DNA from: Lunularia cruciata
Taxonomy: Eukaryota > Streptophyta > Marchantiopsida > Lunulariales > Lunulariaceae
Direction: 5' to 3'
DNA: 64,000 bases
Assembly: GCA_948567375.1 (NCBI GenBank)
Contig: OX419757.1
Coordinates: 67,897,836 to 67,961,835 of the forward strand
Position 1 is the stretch's first letter. Each line of letters begins with the position of its first letter. The notes beneath the pieces were generated by a model. It was not told the DNA's origin and made no database searches. It saw only the letters and a program-made list of their open reading frames with translations. This document shows positions 1-12,714 of this stretch, in pieces. The position numbers and the translations under genes were made by a program.

Positions 1-113
1 TTCATGATGCCATGTGGGAACCTCTTTCTCACCTCTAGAATGCACAGACGGCCATCAAGGAATTCGAAGCTTCACTAGCAATGAGGACGTCACCAACTAG
101 CGGCGGGGGAATC
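1..113 (+). mobile_element. 3' end of Ty3/gypsy chromovirus (element A), chromodomain tail
   Basis: Reading in frame from base 2, the plus strand gives a chromodomain-like tail with the motif HDAMWEPL followed by NAQTAIKEFE. This matches the usual end of chromovirus polyproteins, where an aromatic-rich ATWEP motif closes the chromodomain. A TAG stop interrupts it at about base 49, so the copy is dead. The same segment recurs, reverse-complemented, at 13126-13230 inside element B, which shows that A and B are one family. The rest of element A lies left of the window. In the family the chromodomain steers integration to particular chromatin; here it is only a relic. Confidence 0.8.
102..113 (+). 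other. polypurine tract of element A
   Basis: A G-rich purine run (GCGGGGGAATC) sits directly before the LTR start TGTAACAA. That is the expected place for the primer of plus-strand DNA synthesis. The matching position in element B reads GATGGGAGAATA on the minus strand. Confidence 0.75.
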
Positions 114-183
114 TGTAACAATATGGAATTTAGCGAAGAAGTTAGTCGGGCTTACAAAGTAGAGAATAAGACAAAATAGCCTA

Positions 184-196
184 GAATATTCTAGAA
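184..196 (+). promoter_or_regulatory. heat-shock element, 3 units
   Basis: GAA at 184-186, TTC at 189-191 and GAA at 194-196 form three contiguous inverted 5-bp units (nGAAn). Three is the minimum usually considered a functional heat-shock-factor site. The equivalent site is conserved in both LTRs of element B. Confidence 0.7.
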
Positions 197-266
197 GCAT
201 CTAAGAAGCTTCTTGGGAAGCTTCCCAACTAGTTAACTTGCGCCTTAAGCAGGTAGCTTCTAGGAG

Positions 267-284
267 GAAGCTTCTAGAAGCTTC
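267..284 (+). promoter_or_regulatory. heat-shock element, 4 units
   Basis: GAA 267-269, TTC 272-274, GAA 277-279 and TTC 282-284 are perfectly phased at 5 bp. They lie about 200 bp upstream of the TATA box of this LTR. Further GAAnnTTC pairs occur at 386-393, 398-405 and nearby. Confidence 0.75.
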
Positions 285-336
285 TAACTAGCTTAGCTTG
301 CACGCCAAGTAGACGGCTTCTAGAAATAAGCTTCTT

Positions 337-454
337 GAGAAGCTTCTTGGTTAACTTGGCTTGCACTCCAAGAAAGCGGCTCAAGGAAGCTTCTTGAGAA
401 GCTTCATGGTTAACTTGGCTTGCACTCCAAGAAAGTGGCTCAAGGAAGCTTCTT
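337..454 (+). repeat. 59-bp tandem duplication in LTR U3
   Basis: Two almost identical 59-bp units (about 337-395 and 396-454) each contain TTAACTTGGCTTGCACTCC and a GAAGCTTC block. The repeat multiplies the GAAnnTTC units of the LTR promoter. Only one such unit is clear in the LTRs of element B. Confidence 0.8.
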
Positions 455-483
455 GAGAAGCTTGAAAGGTCTTGTATGCTACC

Positions 484-491
484 TATAAATA
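484..491 (+). promoter_or_regulatory. TATA box of element A LTR
   Basis: TATAAATA is conserved at the same relative place in all three LTRs of the family (minus-strand copies at 12819-12826 and 18154-18161). It marks the U3/R promoter, downstream of the heat-shock elements. Confidence 0.75.
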
Positions 492-595
492 CCAAAGCCA
501 AAGCTCATGCTATGCATTCAGAGTTTTCCCTCATTCAAGTGTCCCAATGTGAGTTTCCATTCTCCTATTTCTCTCCTCGGTTTCGGTCTTTTACA

Positions 596-3500
596 CTTGT
601 GATCCATGAGCCAAGAACCACAAGTTACAATGAAGTTTTTGAGTAGACTTAGTCAAACTTCATGAGTGGTTGAGCACTTAGTAAATAAACCAAAAAAAAG
701 TAGGTTGAAGTACACCAAAATTTTGCCCCAAGTATTGATGAACTTTTATGTTTTAACTACTTGTTTACTACTCCATCTTATAGTAAATAGCAGAATTATT
801 GCACTTGAAAGGCAATTCAAACCCAAACCAAGCAAAGTTTGTAGTTGGTACTAAATTTATTAATGTTAGGTTTGTTGAGTGTCCTATGGAGACTTTGAAC
901 TACTAAATTCAAATTTTTGCTATACAAATAAGTTGGCATTTTAGGAAATATGATATAATATCATATGTCTTACAACAAATATATAACATTGATTATTTAT
1001 TTCTCTCATCAATTTTTGATAAAAGATAAGGTTATAAAAAAGAGAATAGATGTCTGCCATGTCATTAATAGAAATTTCACATTACAAAGATTAAGTTGTA
1101 TTTTTGATTGTGAGATCTTGTAGGCCATTCCATTGCTATAGCTTTTATTTTTGCATGTAAGATGGACTTCTAATATGGAAATAAATTAGGAAATGAACAA
1201 ATAATCAAAATCAATGTATATAATTGTTTTGTATAAATCATTTTGTTTCTGATTGAGCAACAAAATGATAACAACAAAATAAAAACATCCCCTCTTTCTA
1301 ATGGAGGATCCTGTAAGGCAAGGTAAAATCTCATGCTAAAGCTAATGAGATTGTTCCATACTTATAAACTATGTCAAGTGTTTAAAGAACCTGATAATTA
1401 ATGTTGAACCATTTGTTTGTGAGGAGATCTTACATAAAATCATGATTGGGAAAATGTAAAAAAAATTACTTGCTAATATAAAAACATACTTAGCATAGCA
1501 AAACTTTTAAATGTGTTTTGTCCAAGACATTCTTGTAAGAATGTGTAGTCCAATCCAAACAAGATTGGACATATTGAAGTCTAACTAGAAGACATGTTTG
1601 TGCAAGTGTTGCAAGAAGAAATGCTAAACAAGTACAAAATTTATGTTGTAGTTATCAAAGATAGACCTTATGACAACTTTGTGCAAGTATTAAAGATTCA
1701 AGTCAATCTACTCTTTAAACTAGAAATTGATGAAGATTGGAGAATTCTAAAGAGCACATAGGATGCAAAGTATCTAGGAGGAGTCTAAGTTAATTGATAT
1801 AGAAAGGTAGTTACTTAAATGAAAATTTTGATGAAAAAGGAAATAGAAAAGGATATATATAAAAATATATTTTTTCCTACAACAAGAATAGAATATATAA
1901 GGATCAAAGCAATATATTATTGACCCATTATAAGAGTAATTTTGAGAAAAAATGCATGTTGGAAATATCATGGTAAAAATAGTAAGGATACTGTTTTTTA
2001 AGTGTCTGAAAAAATATATTTATGAAGAAAAACATGCTTCTAAGAGACAAATTAATCCAATTCAAAGGAAGGAAGGACTAGACCATCAAACTTAGATGGT
2101 GATATTTACATTAATACATTTAATCACTTTTTAGTTAGTATTACTTTTGGCATGATTGAGTTTATTTATCTTCTAAGTTTAGTAATCATTGTCTATAGAT
2201 TACAAATAATTTTAAATATGAATAGTTAAGAATTCAGATATAAATTTATATTTTTAGCCTTAATATGTAAGAAAAATAATTTAATATCTTCAAGCTCTAG
2301 TTAGTAATGTTTTTGGTGTTAAGTTTCATAACATAAGAGAATACCTGATTAACATTTTTTGAATTTTATATTATCATAAATGCATGAAAATAATAATTCC
2401 TATATGGCTAAACTGTAAATTTTAAGGTATTGGATTGTGGTGATATCAAATATTTAAGACAATAGATGCTATCTAAAAAAATTTATTTGACATGATGATT
2501 ATTATTAGTCTTTTATAAATATATAAGACAAAATTTTCAACACTTACATTTAGTTCCATATATTTATCTAGTATTGATCATTCTAAACTACACTCTTTCA
2601 TATGTTTGAAAAGTGGATTTATTTAAATAATTAATTTTATTTTTCATCTTAATCATATTTTACTTATAAATGGATTTTTTTTCCAAAGTTTACTTTATAT
2701 AGATAGTTTATCCACCTTTTTAGTTATTATGATAACGGTCAAGTTCTATTAAAATATGTATACCTTAGAACAAGTAAATTTACATAACTTGAAATATTTA
2801 TATGTAAGAAATTTTGTAGATGATTAATTATATTTAATTAAAAATACATTTAAAAATATATATATGGAGATATATAATATATTTTTAAAGAGAGAGCACA
2901 AATGAACATTCTCCTCTCTTTTTCTCTTAGTTAACATATATACATAAAAATTTCATCTACTCAATATCTTTATATGCTATTATACTCTTTAATACAAAAT
3001 TTATATCTACTTAATTGATTCTGTCCATATGATATTATTAGAAAAGATCAAAAATTAATTTAGAATATCAAAATTTTCATTCAAATAAGATGAACCTAAA
3101 TTCCAATCAAGTATATCAAATAATTTATATAAGAAACTTAGGAATCCAACCTATCCAATTACAAAATCTATATCTTTAACATAAAGATCCATTTTTGGAA
3201 TATAGAATGCCCAATTCTAGAAATGCAAATATTAAAATACATTAACTCAAATATTAACTAAAGGAAGATCTTTTTCGTAATTGGATAGATCTATAATTGT
3301 GGACTTCACTTTTTAGCATAATGAACATTTCATACAGAATCAAATTCTAAATTTTAAAATTTTACTTTAATATTATATAAAAGGTTGAATATTATAAATA
3401 AGATGAAAATAGACTAGACAAAAGTATTCAGATAATTTAACTCAACCTTTAAACTGCAAAGATATCTTCTTGAACTTAAGGCTATTAGACTCGAAGCTCT

Positions 3501-4000
3501 CTATGGCAACAACTAGAAGAAGAAAGTTCTATTCATGGACGGGTGATATTTCTGCATGTCTTATTAACTGTAGATAGATATGTTTTGAATCTAAAAAGAA
3601 CAAGCTACAAGAAAATATTTCATCTTATAATGTACTATAATGTACTATTCTATACTATCATTTTGTGGTTATTGTGCTATAACTTCAGAAAAGACGAAGT
3701 TCATAGTCAATGCTAGACTATTTGAATTAATCCAATAATGAGATGTGAGTTCTACTTCCCTGAAGTTGTGTGTTCATAAGTTTACAAACATGCACTGAAT
3801 GAACCTAATAGTTGATCATCAAGCACAATCCATGTCCCCCTTTTATTAGTAGCGCATGATAATAAAAAAGTAGAATATGTCCACCTGGCCCTTTAGAGCT
3901 TCATGATTGCAAGATGGAAGACTAAAAGAATTGTATTCATTGACAAGTATACTCTAGACGAAGGCACGCTAAATGGCCGAGACAACATATATCCATTATA
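596..4000. other. AT-rich stretch without recognisable gene
   Basis: Very AT-rich DNA with no open frame of convincing length and no recognised domain. It may be a strongly decayed mobile element, but I could not identify RT, integrase or LTRs. The first five bases (CTTGT, 596-600) would be one copy of the target duplication of element A. An 11-bp inverted pair, TATCCAATTAC and GTAATTGGATA, lies near 3152 and 3276. Confidence 0.5.
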
Positions 4001-6450
4001 TAGATTTTAAATCATTGATACATATGATGACATCTTACATGTATAATTTTTACTTTTTGATAAGTAGCAAGCGTTAAGCGGAAAATAAATGCGTCAAGAT
4101 CTATCATATGACAGAAAAATTATTCAAATGCCGGATGCAATGAGCTGAATACAGGAAGTTATTTCTTACAACAAGAAACATCTTGCGCTTATCCAAGGCC
4201 AGTAGTATAATATATTAACCACTTTATAATATTTGTTCTCTGAAATAAGTTAGTCCATGCCACCAATTAAGGGACGCAAGTAGCATGGCACACACACAGA
4301 AACAAATGCATGAAGGTACAGAAGGAGAAAAAGTGCACAAGAAACTAAAGAGAGGGTAGTCTGCTGCTGCTCCTGGATAGTGTGGTAGAGGTCTTCCAAT
4401 CCGCTAAGTGGTGAGGGTATCCTAGCTGTGTTGGGTGAGTCTATTGCAGCTGAGTAAGTTGCAAAGTATTCTACTATAGTGCCTGTACTAATTGATGAAT
4501 GGATGGGACCTCAAAACGTTAATTTAGCACAGTAAATATTATCCATCCGTCAAGTGATGTAAGTTTACAGCATACCATTTATTCATGTAAAGATCTTGTG
4601 CCAGGACTCCACTTCTCCTTTGCTCAATCTTTTGTTATTCTCAACTATAAAGATTGTACAAGGACAAGGTACAGATTGCCACCACATACTGTTTACCAGT
4701 CGCAATTTACCTTGTCCTTGCACTTTCAATTATCCAAGTACAAGGTACGGGGGTAGTTTAATTCTTAGTTGTTTTGGCAAATCATTCCCAAATCTTTAAA
4801 AACTGCCACATGATATCGAAGGGAACGACTACTCAAGGACAAGGTACGAAAGGGATTGAGAGATGTTGTGACCTGGATATGCCTCTGTAAATCCTCTTGT
4901 CGATGGGGAAAATACATTCTTCTCCTCCTGTCTCCATAAATTAATAAATCAGTAGTAAATCGAGAAGACTTACAAGTCGTGCTTAATAAACTCCCCAGCT
5001 TGTAGGGGTCGGTGTATCGTATCCAGACTATACATTACAACTTGGTAGCAGTTGCAGTGATAAACTATCATAGTACTGAATTAAAATTTAAATAGATTCT
5101 GAACTTCTGAAGCAATAAAGCTGCATTGCCCTCAAAACCGAAGCGTGGTAAAATTTAATTGTAAGAATAGAATTGTAAATGTGCGAAAAGAAAAAGTACC
5201 ATTCAAGTTCTCAGTGACCCAAATGGTTGAGCATTGCAGTTTAAATTCACAGTAATGGCCTGTCATATATTCTTCCTATAACATTTTTTCAAGGATTATT
5301 GTCATGGAGAAGTACTATACTTATACTTAACCTTTTTCTCTATCTTAAAGATAAACTTGATATTGTTGGAGCTTGCAAGATATCAACAACAGAGGCTTTC
5401 TCAGCTACTTCACTTCTGTTATCGTACGCGATTTGAATTAAAGTAAGCAATCACGTCGGCAGGAAACAGCTTTTCCTGTGTCTTATGTAGTTGTTGTGTC
5501 GGTGGACATCTAATTGATAGTGGTCCCCCTCATATTCTCTGCTTTCATTCTCTGATTAACTAGTACTCCTACAGCCCAGCTAAACTGTGTTTATAATAAT
5601 AATTAGGAGAGTATACTCGTACTTGGAGATCCCATCATACCTCACAACTAACATAAGTACATAAATTCTTGTCCTTCTATTGATTGTCTTTGCCCACCAC
5701 AACTTTCGGGGACAGGTTAAAAAAAATTCAAAACACAGTAAGCTGTGTCCCTAGACTATGTGTGTAACATATTAAACTTCAACGCAACTACAGCATTTCT
5801 GTAGAACCCTACTGATATTGTGGGGAGGAAGACGGGGAGAAGCTATGCGATTTACACCAAAATCGAAGAAGATCTAATGATAATATCTGGTTGAAGTGAA
5901 AAAAGGAAGTTGAAAACATAAAACAAAGGAAATTGCTAATTTTGAGTGACCAACAGCGAATACTTTTCGACTGCTGTTTCTGCAAGCAAACGAGAAATAC
6001 TTTACCGTTAGATTTGTAATTTGGCACTCTTCAAGAAATGGACTAATGGATCTGAAAGACTCAGACTAATGCAAATGAGACTCGTCCTTGTGAATCCAAT
6101 CCAGCGTCAATTTATAAAAAGTGTATGAAGTTCGTTGTCATTCAAGAATATCTTGTGAATGGAACTTTCAGGAAATCGATTTGGTCACATGTCTATCCAC
6201 ATCAGTCAGAATAAACAAAGCTCAGCTTTTGTGGTGTTGAAGATTCATCAGTGTCCCCATGCAGAAAAGGTATTCTCTGCAAGCTGATTCTCTGCTCTAT
6301 CTTTGATCCTCTGTGTATCACTAGCCCACCTTCCTTCCGTCCGTCATCCATGCATGTACTGCACACAGACAGATTATGCTGCTGGTTATCGACTTTCGAA
6401 CCTGTAGATTGTTGTACTTCTATGAAGTTGTTGTTAGTGCTCGTTAAATT
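4001..6450. other. no gene recognised
   Basis: Higher-complexity DNA with only short open frames and none that resembles a known protein. The word CAAGGACAAGGTAC or close variants occur at about 4659, 4700 (reverse), 4738 and 4834. They are too short to define an element. Confidence 0.4.
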
Positions 6451-6900
6451 GTTGAGCTGAGCTGGGATTGAGGATGATATATTTGTCAGTCAAATTCCTC
6501 TCTTAAATAGAACGTTCCTGAGTACTGACAATCTTTGCAAGTGTGTTCTCAGACGTTGTTACATTGAATTGCAATTATATTACCACATTCAATCTAGAAA
6601 ATGGTGTTGGTTGTTGTCCTACACGCTTGGGATTCTTAGTTAGTATCCAAAAGTTGACGTTGCATCTTTGAGCTGCTTAGGTTATGGAATTGAGGTTAAG
6701 AAAACTGTCAGTGATATTCCTCTTTTAACAAGCGCTTCGTCCACGAATTAATGGCAATCTTGCAGTGGGTGTTCAGACTTAATTCCTTTTCATGCATGAA
6801 TTGCAAATTACAGCAGTACATCCATTCTTCAACTCGGCTTTCAGATGTTGTCCTATATGCTTGGGATTCGTAAGAACCAGATATTGACGAGCTCTTCACT
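6451..6900. repeat. diverged two-copy tandem duplication (~220 bp unit)
   Basis: The segment 6451-6666 recurs as 6667-6900. Matching landmarks in order are TTGAGCTG, a GTCAGT...ATTCCTCT block, CAATCTTGCA/CAATCTTTGCA, GTGTTC(T)CAG, and TTGTCCTA followed by GCTTGGGATTC. The copies have many substitutions and small indels, so the duplication is old. No coding function is apparent. Confidence 0.65.
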
Positions 6901-8570
6901 TGAATTGCGTGCTTAAAAGTGATCTTTTGCGATTAACAGTCATAAGTCAGAAGCGTCTGATAACGTAGAATAATTGCCATGTTTACGAAACATCTCATCT
7001 TCTTGAACTATATCGACGTCAGTCTTGTACGATATTACCTATGTTTGTAAGGTATATTTCATAAGCACGACGTTACTCATTCCAACATGTCGACTGCAAC
7101 TTCACGTCGATGAATGTAAGTTATTGCTCAGACCGGTCTTGGCTTATTTCAGTGTACTTCAAATTACTTCAAATTATTTCAGTGTACTTCAAATTACTGT
7201 AGCTATTGTGGAGTTACCACAGCATGATGCTTCCCGTAGTTCACGAGTGGACATCAATCACGAAGATCCGCGCATGCAAATCCACTCTCCCAACTTTATC
7301 ACGGAGAGAATATTACTGTATCTCACAACATATATAGGTGCAATTGGCAGGCAGTGGAAGAAAAAAAGTTCATTCGTCTGCTGCTGCTGCGTATGACATC
7401 ACAACTGATTTATTTCTCCATTAGTTGTATCAATAGAGTACCTGCAAGCTTCTCTCACTTTTCGAAAGCATCGATTCAGGTCTGAAAATCAGTAAACATC
7501 ATGGGAGTACGTACTAGATATGCAGTGACTCTGTGAATCTCTTCTGCTTATTCGATATGACCTCATATGAGTAGGTCATAAGTTTTTTCATAAGCTTTAG
7601 ATTCTCATAAGACTTGCAGAGCCAATCCTTGTGTCTTCGAGTAATACATGAGCCTGTGTGAGGTCACGTTTGATGCAAATGAATCTCCTTTGGATGCTTA
7701 TAACTCTTCTGACTCTTCCATCACATGCTTTGTCGATACTCGATGTACTCCGGCTAATCACAAATACGGGAGCAACATGAGGTCAATAACATATACTCAA
7801 GAAGAGAATACAGCAAACATTTCTCATTAACGTACAAACATTGGACAATACCTTTGAGCGAGACTTGGTAATGGTAAAATGTAGGAGGTGAGCTCAAGGT
7901 GTCAGAAAACGCAAACGATCATTCCCAAACAACTCTAGAGGGTTTTTCACCTTTCGCTTCCTTTTCAGTTTGGCCATCAACCTTGTAGTCAAAGTGGTTT
8001 CATCTCAACTCAAATTCTTGTAGCTCCGGTCAGCCATTACAGTACTTTTACCAAAGTGCAACTTCAGATCTACCGTGTGTACTACTAGTCTTATCCGGCC
8101 CAACAGAGCATGAAAACCCACTCGATTGCTATCTGTTCGTGGCTCCGAACATAAAGGAAAAGATGTCATACAACTCATTGGAAGAAACCATCCGACCAGG
8201 AAAGCAAAGGGTACAATGCGAGAGCTTACCTCCTAAAATCCAATATTTAAATTTGGCACGCTAGCGTCACTATCGAATTCAAATGTGATAAGGCGAGATT
8301 TATATGCGAGAAGATGTTAATTCGCAAACTCACTCCTACCCTTGAAGTCTGAAGGACGGTCATAAAGCAGTGATGGAGGTAAACGATCGCTCCTTCCACA
8401 ATCAAACTAAGACACTGCAAATAACAATACTACCGTAGTAATTATACCCATCGCGTGAAGCGTTGGGATATCGAAGTCCTGAGCGGCTCATTTCTTGACA
8501 TGAATCGTGAGACAAGATTTCAAAGGACACGTATAGGAGCAGAGTATCTCTATGATGCAAGCAGAAAGAG
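6901..8570. other. no gene recognised; small 30-bp tandem repeat
   Basis: Only short open frames are present. A 30-bp-period tandem pair lies at 7144-7198, built around TTATTTCAGTGTACTTCAAA. An exact TACTGTAG octamer directly follows it at 7195-7202. Confidence 0.4.
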
Positions 8571-8620
8571 AAAAAGGCGACCACGTAGAACACATGAAGG
8601 ATTGGTTGACCCCATCAAGC
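8571..8620 (+). repeat. DR95 dispersed repeat, partial copy 1
   Basis: AAGGCGACCACGTAGAA followed by GAAGGATTGG and GACCCCATCAAGC. It matches the conserved half of the DR95 consensus with several substitutions. No hairpin half was seen. Confidence 0.65.
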
Positions 8621-10080
8621 AAGCAGAAAGGGGAAGCTGTTTAAAGAGATCAAATCACCTCAACGGTTTCATCTCTTTCTTCGAATTCTGTATGGTCCTC
8701 AAGACATATCTGTAGACATGAATGTAGTTTACTCACTTCTGCAGGACGGAGAAGCTTCTCAGGCCCACCATGCATGATAAATGAAAATTATTTCTGTATC
8801 TGGCGAAACCTAGATGAATTATTGTATCCTAGTACCCTGCACTATAGAGTGGATGAGAACTACCTCTAACAAGGTTAGATGAATGCAAGCTCTAATTAAG
8901 GTTGCACATTGCAAACTAAGGGAGTGAATGGAGAACCCTCACATGTTGCGTCCGCACCCGTACTACACTACTCTGGACTGTGTGGACAAGATATACAAGA
9001 GCTGGTTACTACTTTTCATCCATACCGTATTCCAGCGGTCTCTACTGTATTTCCTCCATTCAACGAATGGTACCCCTCACCACCCTCTTCAAGCAGATTT
9101 GAAACGGGAAATAAAAGAGTAATTAGGAACTTTTAGCACGGCGAATTCTTTGTGCAAGTAACGTGTATTATGATTGGTATAATCAATGTCCATTTGACCT
9201 TGTCAGCCTTAACAAGTTACAAGAGGAGTTCTGAACGATCCGGATCACGCAATAGCTGATCAACCTAAAAGAGAAAAATAGATAGTCTTCCTGATACCCT
9301 CGTGACAGAATGGTCGACGCTTCTTTTATAATTTCCCTTGAGATAACACAATCAAATCTTCTTGTGAATACCGCAGTTAGTACTACTGTTATAACTTGGT
9401 TGTTGCTAACCAAGATCTCCTAAACCAAAGTTATTTTCACGAAGTGAAATCGTTGGAGAAACTATGGAACGCAAAAACGTCTACGGGAATAGCTTTGACT
9501 TCCCACGTACAGGATACACTTTGATAAAGATCATGAATGGGACATTAGGGGGTTTCAGAAATAGGTTCGGCGGATGTCTTGGGATAAATAACAAATTTTG
9601 TAACTATTTTTAGTGAACTCTGGAGATGAGATGCTAATAAATGAACGCTTCATAAATTATTATGAAATATATCACATGCAATTTGTATTCATTTATAAAA
9701 ACCAGACGCTATGACTGTCAAAAGAGATGATATGACTCCTTGAGAGAGTTGTCACGTTTTTCTGGTGGGTGATTCTTAGAGTGTGATTTATGAAATTTTT
9801 TGGCGGATCCAAAATGCCGCTCTCAACTATTCAAATTCACCATCTGCAAATGAGAATGCTGTGCAAATGCTCTTGTAAACCGGTGGGTTTTGTAGTTTTG
9901 CATTGGTGTGTTGGTTCATATCCATATATATTAGTGTGGTGAGGGAGATAGTGCAAGTTATGGAAAATGATTTGCATCATCTTATGGCAACCAAGAAATT
10001 AATTGGAGATCAAGGAATTTTACTCCAAAAGTACAACAAAAATTTAGCAAAAACCTGATTACAATGTAGGCTCACATTTG
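8621..10080. other. no gene recognised
   Basis: Only short overlapping open frames on both strands, with no recognisable protein family. No repeats beyond chance were noticed. Confidence 0.4.
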
Positions 10081-10084
10081 GATG

Positions 10085-10275
10085 CAAAATCAACTTGCAC
10101 TATCAAGCAACTACCTGCAGCAACGAGCGTCAACCAGCGGCAACCAGCATGTACGGGCGCCAATGAGCTTTGAGCTTTGAGTGCCATCAAGTGGCTACAG
10201 GCGGCAACGGGCAGCAATAGGCGGCTATGAGCAACGACAAGCAGCAACAAGCAACAACGAGCAGCAACAAGAAAA
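10085..10275. repeat. low-complexity GCAACA/GCAGCAA tract
   Basis: Irregular iterations of GCAACGAGC, GGCAACCAGC, GCAGCAACAAG and similar words. Its translation on the minus strand is a biased LLLVVA-type string, so the open frame there is a by-product of the repeat rather than a gene. Confidence 0.6.
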
Positions 10276-10329
10276 ATCACATTTAATCCTAAATTAACAT
10301 ATTAAATCCCATATAAATCATGTTCCTGC

Positions 10330-10485
10330 TTGTCTAGTGCATAAATTTGTCAACTTTTGATTACCATGTGTATTCTCGAACATAATGGATGCTCCCTTTG
10401 GTGGCCTTGGTTGTCTAGTGCATAAATTTGTCAACTTTTGATTACCATGGGTTCTTGAACATCATGGATGCTCCCTTTGGTGGCC
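10330..10485. repeat. 81-bp tandem duplication
   Basis: Two units, about 10330-10410 and 10411-10485, share TTGTCTAGTGCATAAATTTG and GGATGCTCCCTTTGGTGGCC with few differences. This is a fairly recent local duplication. Confidence 0.8.
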
Positions 10486-12505
10486 GCCACTTTCACTCTA
10501 ACCCTAAATGATAAACTTTATTAGCCCTAATACGTAATCAATGCACTACGGAGTGATAATAGAAAATTCCTTATTCCTTATTTTCTACAAACCACCTCAT
10601 ATGGAGAGTGCTAATAATAAGGAGCTTGGCCCAAATTCAGTAACAATACCTTTTCTACCTCCCGGTCACACACCATACCCATTTAGTCAACGCCTCGTAA
10701 CTATCTATATGAAAATTTATAAAACTTTGTATAACTATTTCTGAAACCCACTATTGTGTGCATGTTAGAGATGTGTAAAATTTAGTAATTTCTAGTGATG
10801 ATTTTCTTCTAATTTCCAACGGTGGTAAATAGCAAAAAGATAATCAAACTTGCTTAATTGATGTGCCACCTGTAGACAATAGAACCTAAACCTCTATTAT
10901 TGCTTTATTCTGCCTTATTCTTATGTCGGTTAGTATGGTGTTAGGTGCTAGTCTACTTCTTGTGTTGGAGAAAGATAGGGGGATTAGACCTATCGTTATT
11001 GGAGAGATCTGTTTGTGTTTGGTCAGTCATACCATTGTCCTTCAACATCATTCTCACTTCTGATAGCATCTCAATCCATATCAATTTGGAGTAGCTACAC
11101 CTGGAGGATGTGGGACTATATCTCTAGGAATAATGCACTTCTAGATATCCATCCAGAGTAGGTCGTTCTACAAGTGGATGTTGAGAACAATTTTAATAAC
11201 ATCTCATGAGCATCCATCTTTAGAGAGCTAAGTGAGGCTGGTGGATCCTTGGCTAGTTTTATTCCTTTTGTACGGTCTTTTTATGGCTCTCTTGCATCTA
11301 TTTATTGTTAACATGGTTGTTCATAAGAGAGAGTCACAGTCTGGGAGTCAGTTATTGGTACACATCAAGGAGATCCTTTAAGAGTGCACTTACTTGCCAT
11401 AGCTCACTTTAGATCTCTTATGTACTACTTTGGCCATGCCAGGTTGTGTATTTCCCTCCTTGGTAGATGATACACACATCGTGGGCCTTGTAGATCAGAT
11501 TAGGCTAGCCTTTGACCACTTGACTATTGAACTACATTTGGTAGTTTGAGAATCAAAGTGTCAAAGTATAGGGCATGGTCTCCTTAAGGTATCCCTCCCC
11601 ACCTTGAGCTTCCAAAGGGGTGTATCACATCTATAGATGGACTAGTGTTCTTGGAGTGCTAGTAGCATCCAAAATTTTTGTCAAATGCTTCTTACATGTT
11701 GGCCCTTGCAAAGGATATTCTACACATGGATGACCTTACTTTACTAGGAGATACGCAAGTGGCATTTGGTATTCTCTCCTTTAGTATTGCTTGTCGATCA
11801 ACTTACCTCCTTCACATAGTTCTTCCATCCTTGACCTTCCTATCACGTTTGAGAGTCTTTGATAGAAGGATTATGGGAGTCTCTAGTGATATTATCTGAC
11901 CAAGGACATTTGAGTGTGTGACAAGGGATTTGGCATGTAGATAGACATCTCTACCAACCTCATGTAGAGGGGTTGGCTTGCTGTCTATGGAGGAGATGAC
12001 ACTTAAAGCATTTTTGGGTAGTTGAGCTCTCTTGGCACCACTACTTTCCTCTTGGTTTGTGGTTGTTGATAGGTTGGCTTTGGAAATTTATGTGACAAAG
12101 GTGGAGGAGGGATCCTTTTCTCTCCAGATGTTATTGCGGTAGATGAGAGAAAGTCTATCACACGTGCACATGAGGACCTTCCATCTTTTGCTTCACTATC
12201 ATCAGATTGGACTAGAGGTTTGTAGTCTTCCTTGATGGAGTGATATTGTCAACATATGCTACATTCTCACTTAGTTGACCCATCCATTCCTCAAGCTACT
12301 AGAGCACATCTTTGCTCTTGCTGCGGCAAGAGTGCAGGCTCTTGGATCCTAGCTCAACCATGCATTAGGGCATTTTGACTTGCACCAACTACTTTCTCTA
12401 CAATGATGAGGTTTTGCCTAGGTTTGGTATACCCATCTACATCTTCATTACTCACTTGTGAGTGAGGTTCTACACTAAATGCAGTTGTGGTCCATATGAG
12501 GACAA

Positions 12506-12714
12506 ATGATAGCTACCCATGATGCTATTAAGGACATAGTTTTTGCTATGGCACAGGAGAGTGGATACTTGACTTGGATGGAGCATTTGTATGCTTTGCA
12601 AACAACATGTGTCAAGGCTAACTTAAACTTGGTCCAAGATGATCAGGTGATAGTAGTAGATATCAAGGTTATCGATCTTATGCATGATACAATTTTGGAG
12701 GGAGTGATTACCCA
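12506..12714 (+). pseudogene. C-terminal domain of the LINE-like relic, open fragment
   Basis: The longest intact stretch of the relic, open from the ATG at 12506. It reads MIATHDAIKDIVFAMAQESG and then a VIVVDIKVIDLMHDT segment. In related proteins the HDA(V/I)RD motif follows a Cys/His-rich knuckle, and the VDI-V-D segment looks like a small nuclease-type fold; the latter is an inference. The frame runs straight into the element B LTR, and codons past 12714 are LTR sequence. Confidence 0.65.
12710..12714. repeat. target-site duplication of element B, left copy
   Basis: ACCCA immediately before the LTR. The right flank (18422-18426) reads ACTCA, four of five bases identical. Five base pairs is the usual duplication length for Ty3/gypsy integrases. 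Confidence 0.7.

Larger units (their letters stand above)
114..595 (+). repeat. 3' LTR of element A
   Basis: This 482-bp LTR begins TGTAACAATA and ends CTTTTACA, giving the TG...CA ends of an LTR. It aligns with both LTRs of element B (12715-13125 and 18052-18421) in the opposite orientation. It carries a TATA box at 484-491, heat-shock-element arrays upstream of it, and a 59-bp tandem duplication in U3. The bases after 595 show no primer-binding site, so this is the 3' LTR or the right end of the element, with host DNA starting at 596. Confidence 0.85.
10915..12714 (+). mobile_element. LINE-like reverse transcriptase relic, left part
   Basis: Conceptual reading with frameshifts and stops shows the ordered landmarks of a non-LTR-type reverse transcriptase family that I know from moss and other plant genomes. 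They are RGIRPIVIGE near 10970, HPYQFGVATPGGC near 11080, FIPFVRSFYGS near 11260, GTHQGDPL near 11360, a VDDTHIVG box (the catalytic DD motif) near 11470, and GDTQVAFGIL near 11750. After these come a WLNHALGHF segment near 12350 and HDAIKDIVFAMA near 12515. Stops and frame changes are frequent, so the copy is inactive. The element is interrupted at 12714 by element B and resumes at 18422. Confidence 0.75.

Noticed and set aside
1500-2000. Possible Copia coding relic in the AT-rich stretch.
   Set aside because: No GAG, integrase or RT motif could be read in any frame; the open pieces are short and of biased composition.
10059-10280. Minus-strand frame rich in LLLVVA.
   Set aside because: It is the translation of a GCAACA-type low-complexity tract.
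10495-10515. CTAACCCTAAA as an interstitial telomere repeat.
   Set aside because: Only a single unit is present, so it is expected by chance in AT-rich plant DNA.
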